A stretch of 64,000 bases of DNA. It comes from Neobacillus niacini. Lineage in GTDB: Bacteria > Bacillota > Bacilli > Bacillales > Cytobacillaceae. A program made the position numbers and the translations under genes. The DNA is taken from assembly GCF_023715415.1 (NCBI RefSeq), contig NZ_JAMBOB010000009.1, positions 1 through 64,000 of the forward strand, given 5' to 3'. The notes below the pieces were generated by a model. The model was given only the letters and a program-made list of their open reading frames with translations, had not been told where the DNA came from and searched no databases. This document shows, piece after piece, positions 48,517 to 56,882 of this stretch (position 1 is the stretch's first letter; each line of letters begins with the position of its first letter).

Positions 48517-50388
48517 TTAATTCGTCACGGGCTTTTTCAAGAATCCTATTAATACTGCAGAAACAATGGATCCAATTAAAACTGCTAGTAAATACAGCAA
48601 CCAGCTGCCGTCTACAAGTGGAATAACGAATAATCCACCATGAGGGGCGCGAAGTCCGATACTGAACATCATCGATAAAGCACCTGCAATAGCTGAACCA
48701 GCCATAACAGAAGGAATCACACGAAGTGGATCAGCTGCTGCATATGGAATTGCTCCTTCAGTGATAAAAGATAATCCCATAATGTAGTTTACTTTTCCAG
48801 CTTCTTGATCCTGTTTGCTAAACTTTTTCTTAAATACTGTTGTAGCGATTGCAATGGCTAATGGAGGAACCATACCTGCAGCCATAATCGCAGCCATTGG
48901 TTCATAAACACCATTTGCTAATAATCCAGTACCAAACACATAGGCAGCTTTGTTAACGGGACCACCCATATCGAAAGACATCATTAACCCTAAAATAATT
49001 CCAAGTAAAACAGCATTTCCTGTACCTAAACCAGATAACCACTCAGATATAGCTGTATTTAACGCGCCAACAGGCTTATTTACAACAAATAACATAATGA
49101 ATCCGGTTAAAGCAATCCCTAATAAAGGATATAACAAGATGGTTTTAATTCCTTCTAAGGATGCAGGCATACCAGCAAGTACCTTTTTCAAACCAACTAC
49201 TAAATAACCGGCTAAGAAACCTGCAACAAGGCCGCCTAAGAAACCTGCTCCACCACTAGTAGCGAGCATTCCGCCAACCATACCTGCTGCAAAACCTGGG
49301 CGATCGGCAATACTCATGGCGATAAATCCTGCTAGAATTGGCACCATTAACGCAAAGGCATTTCCGCCGCCAATGGTCATTAATGCTTCTGCAATTGGAT
49401 GATAGGTTGGGTCATTAGGATTTGCTGAATTAATACCGAACATAAAGCTGATAGCAATTAGGATACCACCGCCGACAACGAACGGAAGCATATTAGAAAC
49501 ACCGTTCATTAAGTGCTTATAGATAGTGGAACCGAATCCTCTGCCAGTTTGTTCGCTTTCCTGACTAGACTTTCCAGTGCCGCTATAAATTGGAGCATCC
49601 TGCTTTAAAGCTCTTTCGATTAGTTCCTTTGGTTTACGAATCCCATCCGCAACCGCTGTTTCAATGACGTGCTTGCCATTAAAACGATTCATTTCAACTT
49701 TCGTATCAGCAGCTACAATAACAGCCACAGCATTTTCAATTTCTTCTGCTGTTAGGACATTTTTTGCACCGCCAGAGCCGTTTGTTTCAACCTTAATATC
49801 AACACCCATTTCTGCCGCTTTCGCTTTTAGTGAATCAGCAGACATATACGTATGGGCAATACCCGTCGGACAAGCTGTTACAGCTACAATAAATTCTTTC
49901 TTGCCAGCCATGGATTGTTCTTCTTCTTTTTCTTCTTGATCATGAGAATTAATAATGGATAATACCTCATCAGCTGTACTTGCTTCTAAAAGCTGTTTGC
50001 GTACTTCATCTTTTAAAAGAATCGTTGAAAGACGAGAAAGTGCTTCTAAATGTGTATTATTTGCCCCTTCTGTTGCTGCAATCATAAAAAAGAGATGAGA
50101 AGGCTGACCGTCAAGAGATTCATAGTTTACACCCGCTTTTGATCTTCCGAACGCAATCGCTGCCTGTTTAACAGCGTTTGTTTTGGCATGGGGGATGGCA
50201 ATTCCTTCACCAATACCTGTTGTGCTTTGTTCTTCTCTTTTAATAATGGCCTTTTTATATTCAGCACGATCATTTAACTTGCCCGCATTGTCTAAAACCG
50301 ATACTAACTCTTCAATTGCTCCAGACTTGCTTGAACTTGTTAATGAAAGGTTGATGGTTTCTTTTGTTAATAGCTCTGTAATCCTCAT
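48517..50388 (-). CDS. fruA: fructose-specific PTS enzyme IIABC
   Basis: The protein has 623 residues. The EIIA domain (about 1-150; GIGEGIAIPHAKTNAV holds the phospho-His) is followed by EIIB (about 165-265; VAVTACPTGIAHTYM with the phospho-Cys), then EIIC with about nine helices (from KHLMNGVSNMLPFVVGGG). It takes up fructose as fructose-1-phosphate. ATG 50388 is the third of three ATG codons and the only one spaced 7 bp from GAGGAG. It is the last gene of fruRKA; its start is 2 bp after the fruK stop. Confidence 0.94.
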   Translation of the reverse strand: MRITELLTKETINLSLTSSSKSGAIEELVSVLDNAGKLNDRAEYKKAIIKREEQSTTGIGEGIAIPHAKTNAVKQAAIAFGRSKAGVNYESLDGQPSHLFFMIAATEGANNTHLEALSRLSTILLKDEVRKQLLEASTADEVLSIINSHDQEEKEEEQSMAGKKEFIVAVTACPTGIAHTYMSADSLKAKAAEMGVDIKVETNGSGGAKNVLTAEEIENAVAVIVAADTKVEMNRFNGKHVIETAVADGIRKPKELIERALKQDAPIYSGTGKSSQESEQTGRGFGSTIYKHLMNGVSNMLPFVVGGGILIAISFMFGINSANPNDPTYHPIAEALMTIGGGNAFALMVPILAGFIAMSIADRPGFAAGMVGGMLATSGGAGFLGGLVAGFLAGYLVVGLKKVLAGMPASLEGIKTILLYPLLGIALTGFIMLFVVNKPVGALNTAISEWLSGLGTGNAVLLGIILGLMMSFDMGGPVNKAAYVFGTGLLANGVYEPMAAIMAAGMVPPLAIAIATTVFKKKFSKQDQEAGKVNYIMGLSFITEGAIPYAAADPLRVIPSVMAGSAIAGALSMMFSIGLRAPHGGLFVIPLVDGSWLLYLLAVLIGSIVSAVLIGFLKKPVTN

Positions 50389-50390
50389 CA

Positions 50391-51317
50391 TCATTCTCCT
50401 CTTGGGTTTGTCTTTTCTATTAGTACTTGAGGGAGCAAGGCTTCCATTTTTTCTCGTGTGCATAATCCGATGGAAAAGGCAGTCGCACTGCCAGCTGCAA
50501 TACTAAAACGAAAAGCTTCTTCTATCGATTTCGTTTTTTCATAAGTTGCAATAAAACCGGCCACCATGGAATCTCCTGCACCCACTGAGCTTTTTACATC
50601 ACCTTTTGGGCTCGTAGCGATTAAGGCTATGTCCTTATTGATGAGGACTGCTCCTTTTTCGGCAAGAGAGACAATCACGTTTTGGGCACCTTGTTTAACA
50701 AGCTCTCTGCCATAAGGAATAACCTCTTCACAAGAATTAATAACGGTATTAAATAAGTCGCCAAGCTCATGATGATTTGGTTTTATTAAGAAGGGATGTA
50801 AGGGAAGAACCTTTTTCAGTAATTCTCCTTCCGCATCAACCACAAATTTTGTGCTATTTTCATTGCATAGTTTGACAAGCTCTTCATACGTACTTGCTGG
50901 CATAGTCGATGGGATGCTGCCAGCGAGCACAAGGATATCCTCACTTGTTAATTCGCGGATTTTCGCTTTCAGGGCTGCAAAGTTTTCTTCTGTAATGTTA
51001 GGTCCTTTTGCATTAATTTCAGTTTCTTTGTCAGATTTGATTTTTACATTTATTCTTGTATCTTCATCGACTCTCACAAAGTCGGTGTGTATACCGTGTG
51101 AGGTTAAGAAACCTTGGATATAATCACCGGTAAAACCACCTAAAAATCCAAGAGCGTGACTATCAACATCTAATCTTTTTAAAACTTGAGAAACATTGAT
51201 TCCTTTTCCACCTGGAAATTTAGATTCGTTTTTTGTTCGATTTAACTCACCAAGTGTGACTTGGTCTGCTTCTACAATGTAATCAAGTGATGGGTTCAAT
51301 GTAACTGTATAAATCAT
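50391..51317 (-). CDS. fruK: 1-phosphofructokinase
   Basis: This 308-residue PfkB-family kinase phosphorylates fructose-1-phosphate to the 1,6-bisphosphate. The N-terminal YTVTLNPSLDYIV and FPGGKGINVSQVLKRL, and the C-terminal active-site GAGDSMVAGFIA with the catalytic Asp, are visible. The ATG overlaps the fruR stop by 4 bp, so translation is coupled. Confidence 0.94.
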   Translation of the reverse strand: MIYTVTLNPSLDYIVEADQVTLGELNRTKNESKFPGGKGINVSQVLKRLDVDSHALGFLGGFTGDYIQGFLTSHGIHTDFVRVDEDTRINVKIKSDKETEINAKGPNITEENFAALKAKIRELTSEDILVLAGSIPSTMPASTYEELVKLCNENSTKFVVDAEGELLKKVLPLHPFLIKPNHHELGDLFNTVINSCEEVIPYGRELVKQGAQNVIVSLAEKGAVLINKDIALIATSPKGDVKSSVGAGDSMVAGFIATYEKTKSIEEAFRFSIAAGSATAFSIGLCTREKMEALLPQVLIEKTNPRGE

Positions 51318-52063
51318 GATGTAACCACCTTAATTTTTGTTTTACTGTGATATTGCTCCAGCGTGTCAGGGTCTAATTCATTTGTGATAATGGCTGCTGA
51401 GTGTAAGTCAGCAATTTTTGCAAAAGCAATTTCCGAGAACTTTGATTCATCTGAAACCACATATGCTTCACGTGATAATGAAATCGCTAATTCTTTGACC
51501 ATTGCTTCTTCGGGGTCAGGGGTGGTATAGCCAAATTGTGAGTGGATTCCGTTTACTCCCATAAAGCATTTATCAAAACGATAATGTTCTAGACTATCTA
51601 ATGCCCCGCGCCCGATTAAGGCTTTTGTTGATGGTTTCGCATATCCACCTATTAAAAATGTTTTTATGTTTTTTTCAAGTAGTTCATTTACATGTGTTAG
51701 TCCATTTGTTACGACCACGATGTTTTCTGGAAGGAAAGGAATCATTTCGAATATAGTGGAACCTGCATCCATATAGATACAATCTCCTTCTTCCACTAAG
51801 CTTCCAGCATACTGAGCGATTTGACGTTTTGGTTGAAGGTTTTTGGAGGATTTCTCAGTCATGCTTGGTTCCTGGAGCTTTCCTTGCAGCCGTGCAGCAC
51901 CCCCATGAACCCTCTTGAGAAATTTTCCTTGTTCTAACTGTATAAGATCTCTTCGGATTGTGGACTCAGAGGAATTTGTTAATTCCACGAGTTCTTGAAG
52001 TTTAACAGAATTCTTTACTTTTAATGCTTCTAATATGATTTGATGGCGTTCTGGCTCTAACAT
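51314..52063 (-). CDS. fruR: DeoR-family repressor of the fru operon
   Basis: The protein has 249 residues. The DeoR helix-turn-helix (RHQIILEALKVKNSVKLQELVELTNSSESTIRRDLIQLE) is followed by the DeoRC sensor domain (YMDAGSTIFEMIPFL; VVTNGLTHVNELL; DKCFMGVNGIH). It should sense fructose-1-phosphate, as in B. subtilis FruR. First gene of fruRKA. ATG 52063 follows AGGAGG. Confidence 0.93.
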   Translation of the reverse strand: MLEPERHQIILEALKVKNSVKLQELVELTNSSESTIRRDLIQLEQGKFLKRVHGGAARLQGKLQEPSMTEKSSKNLQPKRQIAQYAGSLVEEGDCIYMDAGSTIFEMIPFLPENIVVVTNGLTHVNELLEKNIKTFLIGGYAKPSTKALIGRGALDSLEHYRFDKCFMGVNGIHSQFGYTTPDPEEAMVKELAISLSREAYVVSDESKFSEIAFAKIADLHSAAIITNELDPDTLEQYHSKTKIKVVTS

Positions 52064-52075
52064 GATTACTGCCTC

Positions 52076-52089
52076 CTAAAACGCTTTCA
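52076..52089. promoter_or_regulatory. cre-like site upstream of fruR
   Basis: On the minus strand TGAAAGCGTTTTAG matches the cre consensus except for the last CA. It lies right before the fruR ribosome site. Confidence 0.45.
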
Positions 52090-52186
52090 TAATTTATTTC
52101 TACCCTCATTTTACAACTAGAAACAAAAAAAATCAATCATAATAATTCAAAATCATTCTTTTTCATTCAAAAAACTTCAAACAAAA

Positions 52187-52208
52187 AAGGATGCCTTTTA
52201 GCATCCTT
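52187..52208 (-). terminator. minus-strand terminator upstream of fruR
   Basis: AAGGATGC pairs with GCATCCTT; T6 follows on the minus strand. No minus-strand gene lies above it, so it either blocks incoming transcription or forms part of a leader. Confidence 0.5.
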
Positions 52209-52495
52209 GTAACAGATAGTATGCCCAAAATAAATGTAAAAGGGCTCTCTAATAGTATATCGGAGTAAATTCCCCCTAAAAGTTAGTAAAATCAACGAAT
52301 CTTTAATAGTTTAGTAATACTAATTTGAAACTGTGAAGGGGATGAACGCTTTCTGGACTTTTTAGATTCTTCACGCTTTTGAAAAATAAAGCCGGTAATG
52401 TTAAAAATATAGATATATTTGAAACCTTATTGAGTATAATACGTATATGTACAGGTAGCGGTAAGAAAAAATTTTTATAGATAGGAAGAATAAAT
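52209..52495. other. non-coding region between fruR and the YggT gene
   Basis: No gene seen; AT-rich, divergent promoters expected but not clear. Confidence 0.4.
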
Positions 52496-52780
52496 TTGGG
52501 CACAAATATAATGATAGTAGCAGATTATATCTATGATATTTATTATTGGTTAATTTTGATTAATATTTTTGGATCTTGGTTCCCGCAATTTCAAACAAGT
52601 AAAGTTGGTCTCTTGATAGGGAGACTTGTTAATCCTTACCTGTCTGTCTTTAGAAAATTTATCCCGCCTTTAGGTATGATTGACTTTTCACCAATCATTG
52701 CGATTTTGGCTTACAGCTTTATCGGGAGATTTGCTCTTGCGGGTCTACAACAGTTGTTAATCATGGCAGGTGCCTTTTAA
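52496..52780 (+). CDS. YggT-family membrane protein
   Basis: The protein has 94 residues and two transmembrane helices. The family core IYYWLILINIFGSWFPQFQTS and RLVNPYLSVFRKFIPPLGMIDFSPIIAI is clear. YggT proteins are associated with cell division/osmotic stress loci but have no firm function. TTG 52496 follows AGGAAG; an internal ATG at 52511 is an alternative. Confidence 0.8.
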   Translation: MGTNIMIVADYIYDIYYWLILINIFGSWFPQFQTSKVGLLIGRLVNPYLSVFRKFIPPLGMIDFSPIIAILAYSFIGRFALAGLQQLLIMAGAF

Positions 52781-52799
52781 TTAATCTTGAAATGGAAAC

Positions 52800-52841
52800 T
52801 AGGGCTTTACTTACATTTAGGTGTAGGTAAAGCCCTATTTC
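52800..52841 (+). terminator. terminator after the YggT gene
   Basis: TAGGGCTTTAC pairs with GTAAAGCCCTA, with an inner TACA/TGTA pairing, followed by TTTC. Confidence 0.75.
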
Positions 52842-52928
52842 AATCCTACTTATCACAAAATAGTAGTATCACTTAACTGGGAATTTAAGGTATTCTAGAA
52901 AATAGGATGATGAAAGGGGGAGATAGTT

Positions 52929-53798
52929 ATGAAATCTGCTTTATTACTCGGGGGAACACAATTTGTCGGCAAAAGATTGGTGCAATTACTACTAGATGAA
53001 GGGGTAGAGGTAACCATTGCGACAAGAGGCTTGACGCCTGATTCCTTTGGAAGTCAAGTTACTAGATTAATTATTAATCGAGAAAATGCAGAATCTTTGG
53101 ATCAAGCTTTTAAGGATAAGAAATGGGATGTGGTCTTTGATCAAACCTGCTATTCCTCTCAAGAAGCCCTTGATTCGCTAAAGTCACTGGATGGTAAAGT
53201 TAAGAAGTATATATTTACCTCTAGCCAGGCAGTTTATGATTTTGGGACCAAGCATGTGGAAGAAAACTTCAATCCATTAACTTACACACCAATACTAAAA
53301 TCCAGAAGAGATTACATAGGGTATGTTGGTTATCAAGAAGCAAAGCGTGCTGCTGAAGCAATCCTTTTTCAAAATGCAGACTTCCCAGTGGTTGCCATCC
53401 GTTTTCCGATTATTATTGGAAAAGACGATTATACCAATCGCTTAAAATTCCATGTGGAGCATGTGAAAGAAGGAAAAGCGATGTTCATTGAACATCCTGA
53501 TTTTAGATATAGTTTTATCGACTCAGGGGAAGCCGCTTCGTTTTTATTAAGTATGGCGAAGTCTGATTTTCAAGGACCGATTAATCCAGGATCTGAGGAA
53601 GATATCAGTTTGAGCGAATTATACGGATTCATTGAGGATGTAATTGGAACTAGAGCTATCTTAAGTAAAGATGGTGACCCATCTCCCTATAACTTGCCAG
53701 GGGCATGGTCGGTGAATACCAGTCTTGCTCAGTCCATGGGATTCCGTTTTACTTCATTAAATATTCTTTTGAAAAATTTAATCCATCACTATTCATAG
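52929..53798 (+). CDS. NAD-dependent epimerase/dehydratase
   Basis: This 289-residue extended SDR has the cofactor motif LLGGTQFVGKRL, IFTSSQAVYDFG, and the catalytic YQEAK (YVGYQEAKRAAE). The RYSFIDSGEAASFLL segment lies where family members bind substrate. It could act on a nucleotide sugar or flavonoid-like compound. ATG 52929 follows AAAGGGGGAG. A GNAT gene follows by 22 bp, probably in the same transcript. Confidence 0.85.
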   Translation: MKSALLLGGTQFVGKRLVQLLLDEGVEVTIATRGLTPDSFGSQVTRLIINRENAESLDQAFKDKKWDVVFDQTCYSSQEALDSLKSLDGKVKKYIFTSSQAVYDFGTKHVEENFNPLTYTPILKSRRDYIGYVGYQEAKRAAEAILFQNADFPVVAIRFPIIIGKDDYTNRLKFHVEHVKEGKAMFIEHPDFRYSFIDSGEAASFLLSMAKSDFQGPINPGSEEDISLSELYGFIEDVIGTRAILSKDGDPSPYNLPGAWSVNTSLAQSMGFRFTSLNILLKNLIHHYS

Positions 53799-53820
53799 TT
53801 TTTATCAAGGGGGAACTACC

Positions 53821-54258
53821 GTGAGTATTCGAAAGGCAACAATAGATGAGCTAGATTCATTAACAGAGCTATTTGATTCGTATAGAGTTTTCTATCATCA
53901 GGAGTCTGATAGTGAAGGTGCCAAGTCTTTTTTAAAAGAAAGATTTTTAAATGAGGAATCAGTCGTTTTTATCGCTTTTGAAGAAGGGAGTGCGGTTGGC
54001 TTTGTTCAGCTATATCCGACCTTTTCCTCTGTTAGCATGAAACGGTCATGGACCCTTAATGATTTATATGTAAATGCATCGGCTCGTAAAAAGGGTTTCG
54101 GCGAGAAATTAATTCAAGCAGCCATTGAATTTGCAGAGGAAACAGGTGCCAAAGGATTGTCACTAGAGACAGGTGAAGATAATCTGACAGCTCAAAGATT
54201 GTATGAAAAAATAGGATTTAAAAAAGAATCCAATTACTTTTACTATTTTACTTTATAA
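53821..54258 (+). CDS. GNAT-family N-acetyltransferase
   Basis: The protein has 145 residues, with acetyl-CoA binding motif ARKKGFGEKLIQAAIEFA (R/Q-x2-G-x-G/A) and the B region GDN-TAQRLYEKIGFKKES. The acceptor substrate is unknown. GTG 53821 follows AAGGGGG. It is distinct in sequence from the two GNATs at 54685 and 56235. Confidence 0.87.
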   Translation: MSIRKATIDELDSLTELFDSYRVFYHQESDSEGAKSFLKERFLNEESVVFIAFEEGSAVGFVQLYPTFSSVSMKRSWTLNDLYVNASARKKGFGEKLIQAAIEFAEETGAKGLSLETGEDNLTAQRLYEKIGFKKESNYFYYFTL

Positions 54259-54314
54259 TTGGATAAGATTACACATACTACCTTTAAATGACGAATTCTT
54301 TGGAGGTAGCTAGA

Positions 54315-54467
54315 ATGAATAATGAAACTCAAAATGATACGATTATTTGTAATGAAGCGTTGCGTGGTAAACCGTATCTGGATATTGACCGTGTGATTAC
54401 AGAAGGGAACCCAAAAAGTTCAAATCAATATGGAAGCAATCCGGAAGCGACGGATAAATCAATTTAG
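54315..54467 (+). CDS. small 50-residue protein
   Basis: A short hydrophilic protein beginning MNNETQNDTIICNEALRG, continuing PYLDIDRVITEGNPKSS and ending GSNPEATDKSI. GGAGGTAG precedes ATG 54315 and a terminator follows. CATACTA at about 54272-54278 resembles a sigma-G -10 box, but no -35 was found. I do not recognise it. Confidence 0.62.
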   Translation: MNNETQNDTIICNEALRGKPYLDIDRVITEGNPKSSNQYGSNPEATDKSI

Positions 54468-54472
54468 GTGAA

Positions 54473-54497
54473 AAGAGGCGGTAAGCCTCTTTTTTTT
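54473..54497 (+). terminator. terminator after the small gene
   Basis: AAGAGGC pairs with GCCTCTT around GGTAA, followed by T6. Confidence 0.8.
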
Positions 54498-54684
54498 GAG
54501 GTTAATCTAAAATTGAAGGGCTCTATGGTGACCGAAAACTATATAAATGGAGGAAAGTGGTAAGCACGAACGTTTCCTATCCAATGATCCCAGCCATAAA
54601 CCAAAAGTATATTTTATTGTCTATCTTTTTTGAATTTTAGTAATATATTAGTTATACCATTTATCAATAAAGGGAGAGTGTCAC

Positions 54685-55191
54685 ATGGAAATTAGACAAC
54701 TTACCTCTTCGGATGCAGAAAAATACTGGGATCTAAGATTAGAAGCCTTGAAACAAGCTCCAGAAGCATTTTTGACGAGTTATGAAGACGCGGTGAAAAG
54801 GGAAAATCCCATTGCTCAGGTTGAAAGTAATTTTAAAACAGAAGGTAATTATACCTTTGGGGCGTTTGAGGGTGATGAGCTAATTGGTGTAGTAACGCTT
54901 TTACAAGAGAAGGCTGAAAAAATACAACATCGTGCTAACATTTTTGCGATGTATGTCACTCCCCAGAAACAAGGGGCAGGTGTGGGGGAAGCATTACTAA
55001 CAGAGGCAATCAATAAAGCAAAATCGATTGATGCCATTGAAAAAATCAATTTATCAGTCGTTTCAAGTAATGAACCAGCAAAGAAACTATATACGAAATT
55101 AGGATTTAAAGTATTTGGGATTGAAGAAAAAGCGATGAAACTGAATGGTGTTTATTTGGATGATGAACATAGGGTGCTGCATTTAAAATGA
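54685..55191 (+). CDS. GNAT-family N-acetyltransferase
   Basis: The protein has 168 residues. The N-terminal EIRQLTSSDAEKYWDLRLEAL is typical of the YjcF/ribosomal-type GNATs, and the acetyl-CoA motif is QKQGAGVGEALLTEAINKA with SSNEPAKKLYTKLGFKVFG. ATG 54685 follows AAAGGGAGAG. It overlaps or abuts the next gene, suggesting cotranscription through 56738. Confidence 0.88.
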   Translation: MEIRQLTSSDAEKYWDLRLEALKQAPEAFLTSYEDAVKRENPIAQVESNFKTEGNYTFGAFEGDELIGVVTLLQEKAEKIQHRANIFAMYVTPQKQGAGVGEALLTEAINKAKSIDAIEKINLSVVSSNEPAKKLYTKLGFKVFGIEEKAMKLNGVYLDDEHRVLHLK

Positions 55192-55217
55192 ACAAACTTA
55201 ATAAAGAGGTGGATACA

Positions 55218-56219
55218 ATGACAACAAAGAAGCAGGGAAGTATTGCGGCAGAAATCAAATCTGATGGGTCGTTTAACCGGCAGAAAAATAGCTTTAATAC
55301 ACCGTTTGGCAATGGGGAAGGTGAACTGCCTGTTGAAGCAGGACGATATCGATTACTATGGTCAGCAGTCTGTCCATGGGCACATCGTTCGGTGATTGTC
55401 CGTAGAATTCTTGGGTTAGAAGAGGTAATTAGTTTAGGTACGGCTAGTCCGATGCGGCCAAAACTTCCACATGTAGACTGGGAATTTTCTTTAGATGAAG
55501 GCGGGGTAGACTCTGTTTTAGGCATTCGCTACATGAGTGAAATCTATAAGAAAACAGATCCGGGTTATTCGGGTAGACCAACAGTTCCTGCCATCGTGGA
55601 TGTGAGGGAACAAAAAGTTGTGAACAATGATTATTTTAAACTAACAAACTATTTGGAAACAGTCTGGTCGGCCTTTCATAAGGAAAATGCGCCAGATTTA
55701 TATCCTGAATCCTTACGTGAAGAAATTGATGCCTTAAATGATGTTATCTTTCATGAAGTGAACAATGGTGTGTATAAATGTGGATTTGCTCAATCTCAGG
55801 AAGCGTATGAGCTGTCTTATGATACTTTGTTTGCTAGATTAGATGAAGTAGAGAAGCGCCTTTCAACACAACGTTTCCTACACGGAGACTTTATTACCGA
55901 TTCTGATGTACGGCTATACGCTACATTAATTCGCTTCGATGCTGCCTATTACTCTGCATTTAAGACCAATCGAAATCGAATAGTTGATTTCCCACATCTT
56001 TGGGGGTATTTACGAGATTTATATCAAACGCCTGGTTTTGGTGATACCACTGATTTTGATGCGATTAAAAAGCATTATCATTTATCGAATCATATCGCAA
56101 GCAATGATCAAAAGGGGCATAATGGTATTTTGCCAAAAGGACCCGACCTTTCAGGACTTCTTTCTTCGCATAACCGCCAAGAATTAAGTAAGAAGGAAGA
56201 AAAATTTCTCATACAATAA
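55218..56219 (+). CDS. glutathionyl-hydroquinone reductase-like (omega-GST fold) protein
   Basis: The protein has about 333 residues. It has the thioredoxin-fold domain with nucleophile in AVCPWAHRSVIVRRILGL, then the all-helical GST domain (YFKLTNYLETVW ... FLHGDFITDSDVRLYATLIRFDAAYYSAFKTN). It is the YqjG/PcpF family, which reduces glutathionylated quinones. Bacillus lacks glutathione, so the thiol may be bacillithiol (inference). ATG 55218 follows GAGGTGG; the ATG at 55188 overlaps the GNAT stop and is possible. Confidence 0.87.
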   Translation: MTTKKQGSIAAEIKSDGSFNRQKNSFNTPFGNGEGELPVEAGRYRLLWSAVCPWAHRSVIVRRILGLEEVISLGTASPMRPKLPHVDWEFSLDEGGVDSVLGIRYMSEIYKKTDPGYSGRPTVPAIVDVREQKVVNNDYFKLTNYLETVWSAFHKENAPDLYPESLREEIDALNDVIFHEVNNGVYKCGFAQSQEAYELSYDTLFARLDEVEKRLSTQRFLHGDFITDSDVRLYATLIRFDAAYYSAFKTNRNRIVDFPHLWGYLRDLYQTPGFGDTTDFDAIKKHYHLSNHIASNDQKGHNGILPKGPDLSGLLSSHNRQELSKKEEKFLIQ

Positions 56220-56234
56220 GGAGGGAGAAGGAGA

Positions 56235-56738
56235 ATGATTATTCGGAAAGCTTTAGAAAGTGAATTACCATATATTCGAGAACAAAGAGTACTTTCTTAC
56301 GAAGAGCATGCTGCCATCATCCCGGAGGGCCATTGGCAGGCATTGAAGCAGGCCATTTCATCTACGGCCGATACGGAAACAGGAGTTGAACTACTTGTAG
56401 CCGAAGTCAATGGAAACATTTTAGGCAGCGTTGCTTTGTTCCCGGCAGATACAGATGCCTATGAAGGGAATGTTGAAGTGGTGGATTATCCTGAAATACG
56501 AATGCTTGCCGTTTCCCCAAGCGCACGTGGGAAGGGAGTGGCTACAGCCTTAATTTCTGAATGTATTAAGCTTTCAAAAGAGAAAGGGCACCATTCAATT
56601 GGGCTGCATACGGGCGAATTTATGAAAAATGCAATGAGACTATATGAGCAAATTGGTTTTAAAAGATTACCGCAATATGACTTTGAACCAGCAGATGACG
56701 GAATCATCGTTAAAGCATATGCATTAACTTTTGAATGA
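56235..56738 (+). CDS. GNAT-family N-acetyltransferase
   Basis: This 167-residue protein has acetyl-CoA motif PSARGKGVATALISECIKLS and the C-terminal MRLYEQIGFKRLPQY. It begins IIRKALESELPYIREQRV. ATG 56235 follows GGAGGGAGAAGG, 15 bp after the previous gene, and is likely third in that transcript. Substrate unknown. Confidence 0.88.
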   Translation: MIIRKALESELPYIREQRVLSYEEHAAIIPEGHWQALKQAISSTADTETGVELLVAEVNGNILGSVALFPADTDAYEGNVEVVDYPEIRMLAVSPSARGKGVATALISECIKLSKEKGHHSIGLHTGEFMKNAMRLYEQIGFKRLPQYDFEPADDGIIVKAYALTFE

Positions 56739-56776
56739 ATAAAACAGAAAAGCGCAGCCTTTTTACAGATTCCAAT

Positions 56777-56806
56777 TGACAGAATATTAACTATTCTACT
56801 ATAATA
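56777..56806 (+). promoter_or_regulatory. sigma-A promoter of the amino-acid permease gene
   Basis: Consensus TTGACA (56777-56782) and TATAAT (56801-56806) with an 18-bp spacer. Confidence 0.75.
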
Positions 56807-56823
56807 TAACCTATATTATTTGT

Positions 56824-56853
56824 CCCTGCTAGATAATCAGTAGGGGCTTTTTT
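56824..56853 (+). terminator. intrinsic terminator inside the permease leader
   Basis: CCCTGCT pairs with AGTAGGG (one mismatch) and is followed by GCT6. It lies about 10 nt downstream of the predicted transcription start and 30 bp before the permease start, so it may be an attenuator rather than the end of the GNAT operon. Confidence 0.6.
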
Positions 56854-56882
56854 ATTATCCGAAATAGAATATAGGAAGTGCA

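Noticed and set aside
48950-50506. plus-strand frames across fruA
   Set aside because: They are shadows of the strongly coding fruA/fruK genes on the minus strand.
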